From: an uncultured Oscillospiraceae bacterium
GTDB taxonomy: Bacteria; Bacillota; Clostridia; Oscillospirales; Ruminococcaceae
Assembly: GCA_910577365.1 (NCBI GenBank)
Contig: CAJTMU010000001.1
Location: 22,954-86,953 of the forward strand
DNA length: 64,000 nt
Direction: 5' to 3'
Shown here: positions 25,125 to 34,187 of the stretch, one piece after another
Numbering within the stretch: position 1 is the stretch's first letter
Layout of the letters: each line of letters begins with the position of its first letter
Program-made: the position numbers and the translations under genes
Notes under the pieces: generated by a model
What the model was told of the DNA's origin: nothing
Databases searched by the model: none
What the model saw: the letters and a program-made list of their open reading frames with translations, nothing else

Positions 25125-26159
25125 TTACACCGCCCCGTTCGTCTTTTCAGTATACGGAATATCAAGTTTCATGGTAGCGGCGGCGTTCAGCGCCGTTCCC
25201 GCTCTTACTCCCGCCAGATATTCGTAGTACGCCTGACTTCCTATCATCGCCGCGTTATCGCCGCAAAGCGATATCGGCGGCACATAAAGGGTCATGCCTT
25301 TTTTGGCGGCGCGCTCCTCCAGCATGGAGCGAAGCCCGCTGTTTGCCGCTACTCCGCCCGCCAAGGCTATTTTTTCATAGCCGTACTCCTCGGCAGCAGA
25401 GACAAATTTTGAAGTAAGTATATCGCTCACGGTATACTGAAAGCTTGCGGCAAGGCTGTCGAAGTCAATTTCCCCGCCCTTTTGATTTGTATTATGGACG
25501 AGGTTTATAACCGCTGTCTTAAGCCCCGAAAAGCTGAAATCGTAACGATTCGCTGTCTTAGGGTGAGGAAGAACATATTTTGTCGGATCGCCCCTTTTCG
25601 CGGCGCTGTCTATATGCACACCGCCCGGATAAGGAAATCCCATTACGCGCGCCGCCTTGTCAAAGGCTTCTCCCGCCGCGTCGTCCACCGTTCTGCCGAC
25701 GGTCTCAAACTCGGTATAGCCGTTTACCCTGACAATATGGCTGTGTCCGCCCGAAGCCACAAGGCAGATATAGGGCGGGGCAAGCTCGGGGTATGCGAGG
25801 TAATTCGCCGCGATATGCCCGCGGATATGGTGCACGGGAATCAGCGGTTTATTCAGCGAGAACGCCAGTCCCTTCGCGAAATTTACCCCCACCAGCAGCG
25901 CGCCGATAAGCCCCGGGGCGTAGGTAACAGCTATCGCATCTATTTCCTCGGCAGCTTTTCCTGCCTTTTCCAGCGCCTCACCGACTACGCCCACAATGCT
26001 TTCACAATGCCGCCGCGAAGCGATTTCGGGGACGACTCCCCCATATAGCTTATGCTCTTCTATCTGTGTCGCAACCACGGATGAGATTATTTCTCTGCCG
26101 TCGCGGATGACCGCCGCCGCGGTCTCGTCGCAGGAGGATTCTATCGCCAAAATATCCAT
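25125..26159 (-). CDS. tsaD: tRNA N6-adenosine threonylcarbamoyltransferase TsaD
   Basis: A 344-residue Kae1/TsaD ASKHA protein that transfers threonylcarbamoyl to A37 of ANN-decoding tRNAs, with TsaB and TsaE elsewhere. Features are the start ILAIESSCDETAAAVI, the metal-binding histidines in HHIRGH, the ASGGHSH loop, and LAGGVAANSGLR near the C-terminus. It lies between the DUF6062 gene and aroK with no gaps. TcdA at 19459 acts later in the same modification. Confidence 0.96.
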   Translation of the reverse strand: MDILAIESSCDETAAAVIRDGREIISSVVATQIEEHKLYGGVVPEIASRRHCESIVGVVGEALEKAGKAAEEIDAIAVTYAPGLIGALLVGVNFAKGLAFSLNKPLIPVHHIRGHIAANYLAYPELAPPYICLVASGGHSHIVRVNGYTEFETVGRTVDDAAGEAFDKAARVMGFPYPGGVHIDSAAKRGDPTKYVLPHPKTANRYDFSFSGLKTAVINLVHNTNQKGGEIDFDSLAASFQYTVSDILTSKFVSAAEEYGYEKIALAGGVAANSGLRSMLEERAAKKGMTLYVPPISLCGDNAAMIGSQAYYEYLAGVRAGTALNAAATMKLDIPYTEKTNGAV

Positions 26160-26864
26160 TCACTTTACCTCGGGCTTTCTGGAAGTAAGGAACTCTATCG
26201 CTCTTTCTATGGAGTTGCGCACGTGCTCCATATCCTCACGGTGCAATTTGCCCGCGTTGCGGTAGTCAAAGCTGTCACAGAACTCTCCCACGTCGGAATT
26301 CAGCTGCTTTATGTAATTTTCCATCAGCTTGTCCGTCGCCTCTATAAAGGGCTTCTGCTCGTTTTTGGGGAGCTTTGCGGGAACGTGGGACATCAGCATA
26401 TTATAGTGCGGGATGCATATGTACTGCTGAGAAGCGTAAAGGTTACGGAAACCCGCGTTCTCGCGGAACATAGTGAACACCGTTTCCAGCATATGCTCAA
26501 CGCCCCAGTCCACCTTGCTGCACACAAAGCAGGTTTCCTCTATCTCACTGCTTTTCTTAGCTTTTGCTCCCTTGGTGAAGAAAATGCTCTTTTTCTCAAA
26601 TATCTCTCCGCGCAGCGTAGCAAGTCGGGTGTTCAGCATAAGTCCCAGAGAAAGGCGATTGTTCTGCCTTAAAAGACAATTGAAGTGCGTGTGGCAGAAA
26701 CCGAGCGCGTTGGTTTCCTCTCTCACGTCCGGTTCCATCATCGCCGCGCCCATTATGTATTCGCAAATGTGCTGCTCCACCGTGTTCCTCATCGCGCAGA
26801 TGGGGCAGCCCTCACGAGGTTCAAACACCTCGTTTATCGGTATGGTAAGTATGCTTTCTCTCAT
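26160..26864 (-). CDS. DUF6062 cysteine-motif protein
   Basis: A 234-residue soluble protein with two Cys pairs near a histidine: C-P-I-C-A-M-R at the N-terminus with F-C-H-T-H-F, and C-F-V-C-S-K-V in the middle with a later H-Y-N. The pattern fits the DUF6062 family of Clostridia. Metal or cluster binding is likely; the function is unknown. It heads the DUF6062-tsaD-aroK operon (1 base from tsaD). Confidence 0.75.
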   Translation of the reverse strand: MRESILTIPINEVFEPREGCPICAMRNTVEQHICEYIMGAAMMEPDVREETNALGFCHTHFNCLLRQNNRLSLGLMLNTRLATLRGEIFEKKSIFFTKGAKAKKSSEIEETCFVCSKVDWGVEHMLETVFTMFRENAGFRNLYASQQYICIPHYNMLMSHVPAKLPKNEQKPFIEATDKLMENYIKQLNSDVGEFCDSFDYRNAGKLHREDMEHVRNSIERAIEFLTSRKPEVK

Positions 26865-26908
26865 GTGGTTGCGTTTGCGCTCGTTTCGCGGAGCGCTCTC
26901 CTTTCGAG
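26862..26908 (-). promoter_or_regulatory. Shine-Dalgarno plus hairpin leader, copy H4
   Basis: Minus strand: GAAAGGAG, then stem GCGCTC..GAGCGC, then an ATG 32 bases after the Shine-Dalgarno. Folding of the hairpin would bring the two to normal spacing. The stem sequence differs from H1-H3 but the layout is the same. Confidence 0.4.
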
Positions 26909-26991
26909 TTTCTCGCGGTATCGCACGGCGATTTTTGGGAAAAAAGAAAATTTTCTGAAAAAACGCCCTACGCTCTTGATTTTATATCTAT

Positions 26992-27020
26992 ATTGTATTA
27001 TAATTAAGATAAATAATCAA
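26992..27020 (-). promoter_or_regulatory. Promoter of the DUF6062-tsaD-aroK operon
   Basis: Minus-strand TTGATT (27015-27020), 17 bases, TACAAT (26992-26997). Confidence 0.65.
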
Positions 27021-27420
27021 GGGGTTTGCGGAAAAAGATTAAAATAATTTTTTAAATTAAATTTTTAAGCGGGCGTTTGCTCATTATGTAAAAGGTTGAA
27101 AAAAATTGATGGGCTGCCGTTTTCTCGTTTAATGTTGTTATTTTTGTACTGTTTCACCCTTACTGGGGCAAAACTTTTGGAGGAAACGGAGCAGCAAAAT
27201 AAGACAAAAACGTGCATTGCCCCTCTTTTTTCAACTTTTCTTGTAATGAAAGCGGACAGGTTTACAATGTTGTTCTATGATTCGTTAAAAAGATTCAGCC
27301 GCTAATGTGCTTGAATTGGTAAGTCTGACAAAGATTTTTAAAATTAAACCACTCTAAAATCGGAGATAATGACTAAGAGCAACACAATAATTAAGAAACC
27401 AAAGGCGCTGAAAACATACG
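27021..27420. other. AT-rich region with one terminator-like hairpin
   Basis: No convincing gene; a 69-codon plus frame from 27096 has a TTG start and no Shine-Dalgarno. GGGGCAA (27165-27171) and TTGCCCC (27217-27223) form a long-range stem followed by TCTTTTTTC, so a short untranslated transcript ending here is possible. Confidence 0.3.
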
Positions 27421-27424
27421 TAAT

Positions 27425-27569
27425 GTGAACGTTGGCGCATAAATTTTCTGCAAGCCGCTGTAAAAGCGGAGTGCAGAGAAGCGAAACGGGGCTTTTACAG
27501 CGAAGCTACCGCAGTTTTGGGCAAAGCCGAAAACGCTGTGGTTTTGAAAATTCTTTCAAATAAGGAGCT
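27425..27569 (+). repeat. Structured intergenic element, copy E3 (5' of ogg)
   Basis: One of the clearest copies. The left motif CGCATAAATTTTCTGCAAG is at 27436-27454. Inner stem 1 is CGCTGTAAAAGC / GCTTTTACAGCG. Inner stem 2 is GCAGTTTT..GAAAACGC. The right end TTTTGAAAATTCTTTCAAA runs into TAAGGAG, the Shine-Dalgarno of the gene at 27575. Confidence 0.65.
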
Positions 27570-27574
27570 TTAAA

Positions 27575-28411
27575 GTGGACTATAAAATAAAAGAGAAATA
27601 TTTTGACATCGGGCAGACCTTTCTTTGCGGGCAGTGTTTTCGGTGGAAACCTACGGAGGATTCGAAAAACGCGTTTGAGGGAATCGCGATGGGCAAAAAA
27701 CTACGCGTGACACAGGAAAACGGTGAGGTAGTTTTACATAATATAGAAGAAGAGGACATGCCGCTATGGGAGGATTATTTTGATTTGCGGACAAACTATG
27801 GAGCGTTTATACGGCGCTTTTCGGAGGACAGTATACTCCGTACCGCCTGCGAAAGCACAAACGGGATACGCATATTGAAGCAAGAGCCGTTTGAAACGCT
27901 GATTAGCTTTATTATAAGCCAGAACAACAATATTCCCAGAATAGCGGGGATAATCGACAGGCTCTGTGAGAATTTTGGCGAGAAAATAGAGGGAGGATAT
28001 GCTTTTCCCGATGCAAAGCGGCTGAACGGGATATCTCCGGAGGATCTTTCTCCGCTGAGAGCTGGCTTCCGCGCAAGATATATATGCGACGCGGTAAGCA
28101 AGATAAACAGCGGCGAAGTGGACTTTGAGGAAATAGACGCGCTGCCGCTCGATAAAGCGAGGGAACAGCTTAAGAAAATAGTCGGCGTGGGCGACAAGGT
28201 AGCAGACTGCGTTCTGCTCTTCGGCTTCCGCAAGTTCGACGCTTTCCCAAAGGATGTATGGGTAAAAAGAATTATGGCGGAGCTTTACCCGCAAGGACTT
28301 CCCCAATGCGTAAGCGGCGCGGAGGGAGTGGCTCAGCAGTATCTTTTCCACTTTGTCCGCAACAACAACGGACTGGAGATTATAAAAAATCGGGAGCTTA
28401 ACAAGGTATAA
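27575..28411 (+). CDS. ogg: 8-oxoguanine DNA glycosylase (OGG1-type)
   Basis: A 278-residue HhH-GPD glycosylase/AP lyase removing 8-oxoguanine. The N-terminal domain begins FLCGQCFRW. The helix-hairpin-helix carries G-V-G-D-K with the catalytic Lys208, and Asp227 lies in F-P-K-D-V-W. F-I-I-S-Q-N-N-N fits the OGG family asparagine patch. The start is GTG at 27575 after AAGGAGCTTTAAA. The zinc-ribbon gene follows after 36 bases. Confidence 0.93.
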   Translation: MDYKIKEKYFDIGQTFLCGQCFRWKPTEDSKNAFEGIAMGKKLRVTQENGEVVLHNIEEEDMPLWEDYFDLRTNYGAFIRRFSEDSILRTACESTNGIRILKQEPFETLISFIISQNNNIPRIAGIIDRLCENFGEKIEGGYAFPDAKRLNGISPEDLSPLRAGFRARYICDAVSKINSGEVDFEEIDALPLDKAREQLKKIVGVGDKVADCVLLFGFRKFDAFPKDVWVKRIMAELYPQGLPQCVSGAEGVAQQYLFHFVRNNNGLEIIKNRELNKV

Positions 28412-28447
28412 ACTTCCGTATACTTGACCATGAAAGGATAAATTCAT

Positions 28448-29170
28448 ATGTTTTGTTCAAAATGCGGCAGACAGATAAATAACGATGCTTTGTTCTGCAC
28501 CTTCTGCGGCAGCCCCACAATGCTTGCCGCGCCTTCATCCCCTGTTTCGGCTTCCTTATCGGCTGCGTCCGACCCGCGCACCGTTCCAGACGCGCCTGCT
28601 CCGAATGTAAACAGCATACCTATGCCTCAAAGCATTCCCATGTCCTCGGAAAGCTATGCTTCGAGCGGCGCTTGGAGTGCTTCGCAGAGTATGCCAGTGC
28701 CAAATTCAGGGTATCCAGCAGAAGCACCTTTTGTTGAAGATATGAGCAGCGTAGACACCACACATGTCGAAGAGGGCACAGACAGCACCGTAAAGTCCAT
28801 ACCTTTTGCAGAAGAGCTTTCACCAAAGAACGCTGAAAGCGAAGAAAACAGGTTCATTTATGAACCTGAACAGGCTGAAAACGGTGATGTCTCTGAAACG
28901 GCACAAACCCTTAGAACGGAGCGTCCTTTTGCACCCGTTCAACAGACCTCATTTGAAGTTTCAGGATCAACAGCCATAGAGCTTTCTGAAGCGGACGGAA
29001 GTGATTTCTCAGCGCCCATACAAACCGCTCAATCTGTTCAGCCTGCTGTCGGGTCCGAAAGACCAGTCAAGTATTACACGTTTGGTCATATTGCGCTCTG
29101 CCTTGCTGCGGTTGGAGTAATGGCAGTTGTCGCGGGAGTTTTCGCTGGACTTTATTTTTCGGTCATATGA
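28448..29170 (+). CDS. Zinc-ribbon protein with C-terminal membrane anchor
   Basis: A 240-residue protein. An N-terminal double CxxC ribbon (MFCSKCGRQI, then FCTFCGSP) is followed by a ~180-residue low-complexity Ser/Pro/Glu/Ala linker and one C-terminal membrane helix (about 213-238), with only a few residues after it. It is a tail-anchored architecture with the ribbon in the cytoplasm. It shares the zinc-ribbon module with the TM2 gene just downstream and the giant protein at 30240-33299. Function unknown. Confidence 0.75.
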   Translation: MFCSKCGRQINNDALFCTFCGSPTMLAAPSSPVSASLSAASDPRTVPDAPAPNVNSIPMPQSIPMSSESYASSGAWSASQSMPVPNSGYPAEAPFVEDMSSVDTTHVEEGTDSTVKSIPFAEELSPKNAESEENRFIYEPEQAENGDVSETAQTLRTERPFAPVQQTSFEVSGSTAIELSEADGSDFSAPIQTAQSVQPAVGSERPVKYYTFGHIALCLAAVGVMAVVAGVFAGLYFSVI

Positions 29171-29228
29171 ACTATTAGGTAAAATCTTAAAAAAATCTAA
29201 CATTTTTGAAAGATTTTTCAAAAACCCC

Positions 29229-29257
29229 TTAACTTTTCCCATATAATATGATATAAT
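29229..29257 (+). promoter_or_regulatory. Probable promoter of the TM2 gene, copy 2
   Basis: TTAACT (29229-29234), 17 bases, TATAAT (29252-29257). A stem TTGTCCG..CGGACAA (29281-29318) lies in the leader. Confidence 0.55.
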
Positions 29258-29380
29258 AGCAATATAGCAATCTGCCTATTTTGTCCGCACGCTTTCATAA
29301 AAGCAGCTTACCGGACAATTTTATATATGCCGTCTTTGTGGCGGACGGTCAGCAAAACAAAATCGGACGGAGGAACCAAA

Positions 29381-30070
29381 ATGAACGACAATTCCAATAA
29401 AATAAGTCTTAAAAAGCCTGTCAGTCAACAGGCATATGTCGACCCGCAGACGGGTGAGGTCTATCCAAACGGAAATCCCAATCAACCTAATCAATCGGTT
29501 TACAATCCCTACCAGCCAAACCAAGCACAGCAATCACAGTATGCTCAGCCCCAACCCACGCAGTACGCTCAACCGCAGCCTGTTCAATACGCACAGCCAC
29601 AACAGACAACCTACGCTCAGCCCATTCAGACCTACGATGCACAATATCCGCCGCGTCCCGTGGAAAACACTTACAGCGGACAGAGTTCGGAATATAACCC
29701 CAACCTGAAATACTGCACACACTGCGGTGCTCGAATCGCGATAGACGCAGTTATATGCACACACTGCGGAAGGCAGGTGGGCGAACTCAGAACCGCACAG
29801 CCAAATGCTCAGCCGCAGGTTATCATTAACAATAACAATAATAACAACAATAACAACGTTAACGCCGCATTTATCCCTATGGGCAGACCCAAAAACAAAT
29901 GGCTGGCATTCATACTGTGTCTGTTTTTAGGGGTATTTGGCATTCATCGCTTCTATGAAGGAAAAATTGGCACTGGGCTGTTATGGCTGCTTACATTCGG
30001 TTTGTTTGGAATCGGCTGGTTTATAGATCTTATAATACTGCTTTGCAGACCTAACACTTACTATGTTTAA
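29381..30070 (+). CDS. TM2-domain protein with zinc ribbon, copy 2
   Basis: A 229-residue paralogue of 17441-17920. A long Gln/Pro/Tyr-rich N-terminal tail carries tandem YAQPQPxQ repeats. A CTHCGARI..CTHCGRQV zinc ribbon follows, then an Asn-rich spacer (a run of asparagines near 150) and the two-helix TM2 domain with GIHRFYEGKIGTG. The ATG at 29381 follows GGAGGAACCAAA. It probably forms a membrane protein with a disordered cytoplasmic arm. The tail and Asn run may vary in length between strains. Confidence 0.85.
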   Translation: MNDNSNKISLKKPVSQQAYVDPQTGEVYPNGNPNQPNQSVYNPYQPNQAQQSQYAQPQPTQYAQPQPVQYAQPQQTTYAQPIQTYDAQYPPRPVENTYSGQSSEYNPNLKYCTHCGARIAIDAVICTHCGRQVGELRTAQPNAQPQVIINNNNNNNNNNVNAAFIPMGRPKNKWLAFILCLFLGVFGIHRFYEGKIGTGLLWLLTFGLFGIGWFIDLIILLCRPNTYYV

Positions 30071-30194
30071 GGAAACGCTGTACAAATCATAATCGCTTTC
30101 TTAAAAAAAATAAGCCAATTAGGACATCTCACTGCTCACTATCGGTGACCCTAAAATGCGGTTTTAACACGACCGCCTGAATTAGTTCAATTGC

Positions 30195-30231
30195 AAAAAC
30201 GCTCCGCGGATAACTCGGAGCGTTTTTATTT
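30195..30231. terminator. Bidirectional terminator
   Basis: AAAAACGCTCCG..CGGAGCGTTTTT between convergent genes ending at 30070 (+) and 30240 (-). Confidence 0.9.
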
Positions 30232-30239
30232 TAAAAATT

Positions 30240-33200
30240 TTATGAAACAGCATCTTTCACCTTGTTTATGGCGGATTTCGCAGCGGATATTCCGTCGCTG
30301 CTGGATTCGGAATAGTTTTCGGGCGTGTTCTCCTGTATCATGATTAGGAGATCAACCAGCGAGATAAGCTCGCTGCTTGCAGATTTCAAACTGTTGTATG
30401 CCGAACTGTATTCCGACGGAGCACCTGAAAGCATCATAACGTATCCAGCCACCTTCTGGGCGTTCGCGGCAGCGTTTGCATAATTCCTGGATACGGAGAT
30501 TTTTGACAGCTCCTTAACAACAGCAGTGTCAAAGTTTGAACTTTCCAGTTCCGAAATTGAACCCTCAACGGAATCAAATGCGTTTATTGCACTGTTGGCT
30601 GCGGTAACCGCATCACTCATGATTGCTTTGTAAGCAAGAGTTTTATCGTTTGATGTATATGCGCTCACGATTAGGGATGAATACTTGAAGTTTGAATTAA
30701 TATAGCTTGTTACCCCCGAAAGATATGTTCCGCAGGAAGAACTGAACTTACTTGTGTTTCCCGATGGGGATTTTATAAATTTATAGTATGCCTCATACTT
30801 TCCTTGAAGCACCATAAGATTGTCATACGCGCCGTCAAACTCGCCATTCTTGGGTGAGGCTGCGCTTACTGCTTTGTCCACCGCCGTTTTTCCGCTGTCA
30901 ATGGAACTTAGCATATTCTTTGCGAAATCACGGCTGTAAAATGCCGTACGCGCACTTTCACCGTTTGCGCTGTTCTCCATTGCATACACCACGTTTTGCG
31001 CCAGCGCCTCTATCTTTCCTACCTCTCCCGCTATCACCGCAACAGCATCCGTTATGGCTTTTCTGTCATTTTCAAGAGATGTGACTTCTGGTGAGGATAT
31101 TGCTGAAGAGCCGGAAGGTTTTGGCTGAGCCGACGTTGCCGCGAGTGTTGTTGGTGTTGTTGGTGTCGCGGATACCACAGAAGTAACTGCGGGTTTTGGT
31201 GCGGTGGAAGTAGTTGCAGGCCTTGGAGCAGTTGATGCCGCGGGTTTTGAAGCAGCCGCTGAATTTGGCGCGGATGACGGCTTGGGAGCAGCTGAGGATT
31301 TCGGAGTAGTGGATGAATTGGCGGGCTTAGTAGTCTTAACGGATTCGGGTATTTTTTCCGTTTCAATATCCGACGAGGTCACAGCAGAGGGCGGAAAAAT
31401 ATTTTCCTCAGTACCCGATTTAATTTCGCTGTCGATTTCCGACACCTCCGCGGATTTCTCCGAAGTATCCGCTGGGTCTGCCGCGCTGTTTACAGGCTCT
31501 CCAACCGGATCGGAAACACTGAGAGTTTCGCTTTCTGTTACGTTACCGGTGCTTCTTCCGTTTTGCATAAACAAGATTACCGCCGCCACGGCAACAACTA
31601 CTGCGGCAGCCGCTATTATCGGCACAAGCTTCTTTGACTTTTTTTGTGAAACGGGCACAAGAGATATGTTTCTCGGAGCATTACAGTTCTTGCAGAACTG
31701 TTCGTCTTCAAACATATTCTGACCACAGTTATGACAATATGTAATCTTACGTGCAGAATCCCCGGGACGCTTAAGTTCCGAAGCGCCATCATCACTGTAC
31801 TCGGCGGTTGGGAGCAGTTCGGCAGGAGAGGAGATATTCTCAGCATTAGGAATCTGCGATGGGAACGGGAGTTTTTCATTTTCACCCTCGTTATAGCCGT
31901 TACACTCCGCTATTACCGGCAGACCCTCAGATATGTAAGGCTCGGCATAGTCCTCAAATTCGTCGTTCGGCTGAATAAGACCACCATTTTCAGATAAAGC
32001 GGCGCTTTCCTCCTTATGCGGCTTAGACGAAGCAGCGTTTTTTTCAAAAAACGGATATGCTGGAACTTCCACATAAGTCGGGGCATTATTCTCGGAAGCA
32101 GTTTCTTCCACAGGCTTCTCAATAATATGGTCCTGTGCATAAATACTCTCCTCCGTGTCGGTTGCATTCAAAACGGGCATTTCAAATTCGGGAGCATATT
32201 GGTTTGCCGAATCCGCCGAAATATCGGGATTTATAATGTGGGCAGCCGACATATTTCCCTCATATGCAGCGGCGCTATCAAACAAGGGAACTGCACTCCG
32301 GCTTTGATACGGAGCGTCATCCTCCACTGGCGCAACAATATCCTCTATGGTCGGAGCGTCGTTCTGATTAGCAGGCACAATACTTCCAATACCTGGCATT
32401 ATACTTTCAACAAAAGCAGCCGCACTTTCAGCATATGTACCTGAGGTATCCGCGAAAGGTGAGGAAATATCACCAAAATCATTATTAAGAAATTCATAGG
32501 GATTTATGGGTGCGATGTCGTTCGGATCTTCGTCCATACTTCCGCCCGTAATTATCGGAACCTCGTTGTTAACAGAAATTTCTTCGTCATCGGCGGCTTC
32601 CATGGAAAAGTTCTGCATCAGTATTTCCTCGCCCGTTTCAATCTCCTTCTGCATACCAGAAACGGACTGCTGTGTCGGGGCACTGGCTGTCGGTATAACA
32701 CCTGTGGATGCGGAATACTGCGCAATCTGTTCCGTAAGCGCGTCTATCTCATCGGGGGTTGCGATTGAGGTATCCGCCGCGTCATCAAAACCTGCCGAGC
32801 CTTCAAACGCAGAATAATCGGATTGAAAATTGGGATATCCCGCGTCGAAAACGCCGCCGATATCCTCCTGAATATCCGGAGCTTCTGCCGTTTCCCCGCT
32901 GGGAGCAACGAAGTCACTTATACCGTTTACAAAGTTGTTTATACTGTTGATATCACTGTCGGTCATTCCGCTCAGCTCATCGCCAAGGGAATTATCATTC
33001 CACATCGGAACAGCGGGCATTGCTGCCTGCTGCGGTGCGCTCTCCTGCCCTCCACTCAGCCTCATTCCGCACATTTCACAAAAAGCGGTAGACGTCTGCA
33101 TATGCATTCCGCAATTAGGACAGAACACAAGCGAACCGTCCTCATCAGGACCAGTCCCCGACGGCATTTCCGGCAAACTGCCGGCAGCCTCCCCATTAGC

Positions 33201-33299
33201 CTCGTTTTCTTCTTCAGGCATTTCCTCAACGGGCGTTCCGCACTCTATGCAAAACTGATACCCTCTTATCAAGCTCTTACCGCAATTAACGCAAAACAT
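30240..33299 (-). CDS. Giant zinc-ribbon membrane protein
   Basis: A 1019-residue protein. It starts with two double-CxxC ribbons (MFCVNCGKSL..FCIECGTP; VFCPNCGMHM..FCEMCGMRL), then ~480 residues of acidic low-complexity sequence. A third ribbon (CHNCGQN..FCKNCNAPRN) lies just before a single membrane helix (near 590, IIAAAAVVVAVAAVILF). A Ser/Thr/Pro/Ala-rich outer stalk with PKPA/TTP repeats and a ~280-residue helical ectodomain complete it. The ectodomain family is not recognised. A cytoplasmic metal-binding arm joined to an outer helical domain suggests a transmembrane sensor or envelope scaffold; this is inference. The ATG at 33299 is chosen for GAAAGGAAAAGGTT upstream. Confidence 0.7.
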   Translation of the reverse strand: MFCVNCGKSLIRGYQFCIECGTPVEEMPEEENEANGEAAGSLPEMPSGTGPDEDGSLVFCPNCGMHMQTSTAFCEMCGMRLSGGQESAPQQAAMPAVPMWNDNSLGDELSGMTDSDINSINNFVNGISDFVAPSGETAEAPDIQEDIGGVFDAGYPNFQSDYSAFEGSAGFDDAADTSIATPDEIDALTEQIAQYSASTGVIPTASAPTQQSVSGMQKEIETGEEILMQNFSMEAADDEEISVNNEVPIITGGSMDEDPNDIAPINPYEFLNNDFGDISSPFADTSGTYAESAAAFVESIMPGIGSIVPANQNDAPTIEDIVAPVEDDAPYQSRSAVPLFDSAAAYEGNMSAAHIINPDISADSANQYAPEFEMPVLNATDTEESIYAQDHIIEKPVEETASENNAPTYVEVPAYPFFEKNAASSKPHKEESAALSENGGLIQPNDEFEDYAEPYISEGLPVIAECNGYNEGENEKLPFPSQIPNAENISSPAELLPTAEYSDDGASELKRPGDSARKITYCHNCGQNMFEDEQFCKNCNAPRNISLVPVSQKKSKKLVPIIAAAAVVVAVAAVILFMQNGRSTGNVTESETLSVSDPVGEPVNSAADPADTSEKSAEVSEIDSEIKSGTEENIFPPSAVTSSDIETEKIPESVKTTKPANSSTTPKSSAAPKPSSAPNSAAASKPAASTAPRPATTSTAPKPAVTSVVSATPTTPTTLAATSAQPKPSGSSAISSPEVTSLENDRKAITDAVAVIAGEVGKIEALAQNVVYAMENSANGESARTAFYSRDFAKNMLSSIDSGKTAVDKAVSAASPKNGEFDGAYDNLMVLQGKYEAYYKFIKSPSGNTSKFSSSCGTYLSGVTSYINSNFKYSSLIVSAYTSNDKTLAYKAIMSDAVTAANSAINAFDSVEGSISELESSNFDTAVVKELSKISVSRNYANAAANAQKVAGYVMMLSGAPSEYSSAYNSLKSASSELISLVDLLIMIQENTPENYSESSSDGISAAKSAINKVKDAVS

Positions 33300-33384
33300 A
33301 ACCTTTTCCTTTCGCCGATCCAACATTATACACCAAAAAAACTGCCGCAAAACACAATACGTATATAAACAAATACCTATTTTA

Positions 33385-33413
33385 AGTATACAATATCCAC
33401 GACTGAATGTCAA
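33385..33413 (-). promoter_or_regulatory. Sigma-A promoter of the giant zinc-ribbon gene
   Basis: Minus-strand TTGACA (33408-33413), 17 bases, TATACT (33385-33390). Confidence 0.8.
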
Positions 33414-33497
33414 TTCTTTATCATTATTCTTGTTGAAACAACATAACAAACGCTTGAAATTTTGTGCATTATTCCATAACGTAAATTTACAATAATA

Positions 33498-34187
33498 TTA
33501 TTTCAACAGATCGTTCCATTTACGGTATTCGGGAAAATGCCGCTCCAAAAAGGCGTAAAACGCGGCTGAATGATCGTGATGCCAGTAGTGAGCATACTCA
33601 TGCCATATCACCGAGAGCACGGTTTCCCGCGGATATACGGCAAGCCTTATGTTAATGGAAATATGCCCTTTATTGTAGGAGCAGCTCCCCCAGCGTGAGC
33701 TCATATCCTTTATAGATATGCGCGTTGGCGGAGGCTCAAGTCCACTCTCGGACAGCTCCCGCCTGACCCGCTCATTCAGCTCGCGGCAGAGCGCTGCAAA
33801 GCTGTCGGATATCGTTTTGTTTATAAGCTCGAAAAGATATTCCCCGTCGCCGTCGCGTATGGTAAATATCCGAATTTCCGTTTCGTCCAGCACGGCAAAT
33901 TCCCGCGTGCTTCTGATAATGCGTACGGGGTATTCTCTGCCAAGCCAGTTTACCCTGTCAAGGGTGGGCTTGCTGCGGTTCTCGCGCTCACTTAGCCGTT
34001 CGGCTGCGGAAAGGATATAATCTGCGCGCTGCGCTAACAGCCGCTCTATATACGCAACCGTAACGCGGCTGTTAGCGGATACCCGCACTGTCCCATCGGC
34101 TTTTACGCGGAAATTTATGTTTCTGACCTGATTACGGGTAAGCTCGTAGTGTATGCTCCTGCCATCTGGCAGCTTAAGCTCCTTCAT
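33498..34187 (-). CDS. YgjP/WLM-type zinc metalloprotease (M48-like)
   Basis: A 229-residue member of the YgjP (DUF45) group: an N-terminal beta-rich region, M-S-S-R-W-G-S-C-S in the middle, then the metal site H-E-Y-A-H-Y-W-H-H-D-H-S, an HExxH zinc motif with a downstream histidine. The ATG at 34187 overlaps the last 14 bases of folC; a GTG 9 bases upstream is an alternative start. Substrate unknown. Confidence 0.85.
   Translation of the reverse strand: MKELKLPDGRSIHYELTRNQVRNINFRVKADGTVRVSANSRVTVAYIERLLAQRADYILSAAERLSERENRSKPTLDRVNWLGREYPVRIIRSTREFAVLDETEIRIFTIRDGDGEYLFELINKTISDSFAALCRELNERVRRELSESGLEPPPTRISIKDMSSRWGSCSYNKGHISINIRLAVYPRETVLSVIWHEYAHYWHHDHSAAFYAFLERHFPEYRKWNDLLK

Noticed and set aside
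27096..27305. 69-codon plus-strand frame
   Set aside because: TTG start without Shine-Dalgarno, no recognisable sequence, in an AT-rich intergenic region; the hairpin inside it looks like a transcript end instead.
30854..33368. Several long plus-strand frames opposite the giant zinc-ribbon gene
   Set aside because: Antisense shadows caused by the skewed codon composition of the low-complexity minus-strand gene.
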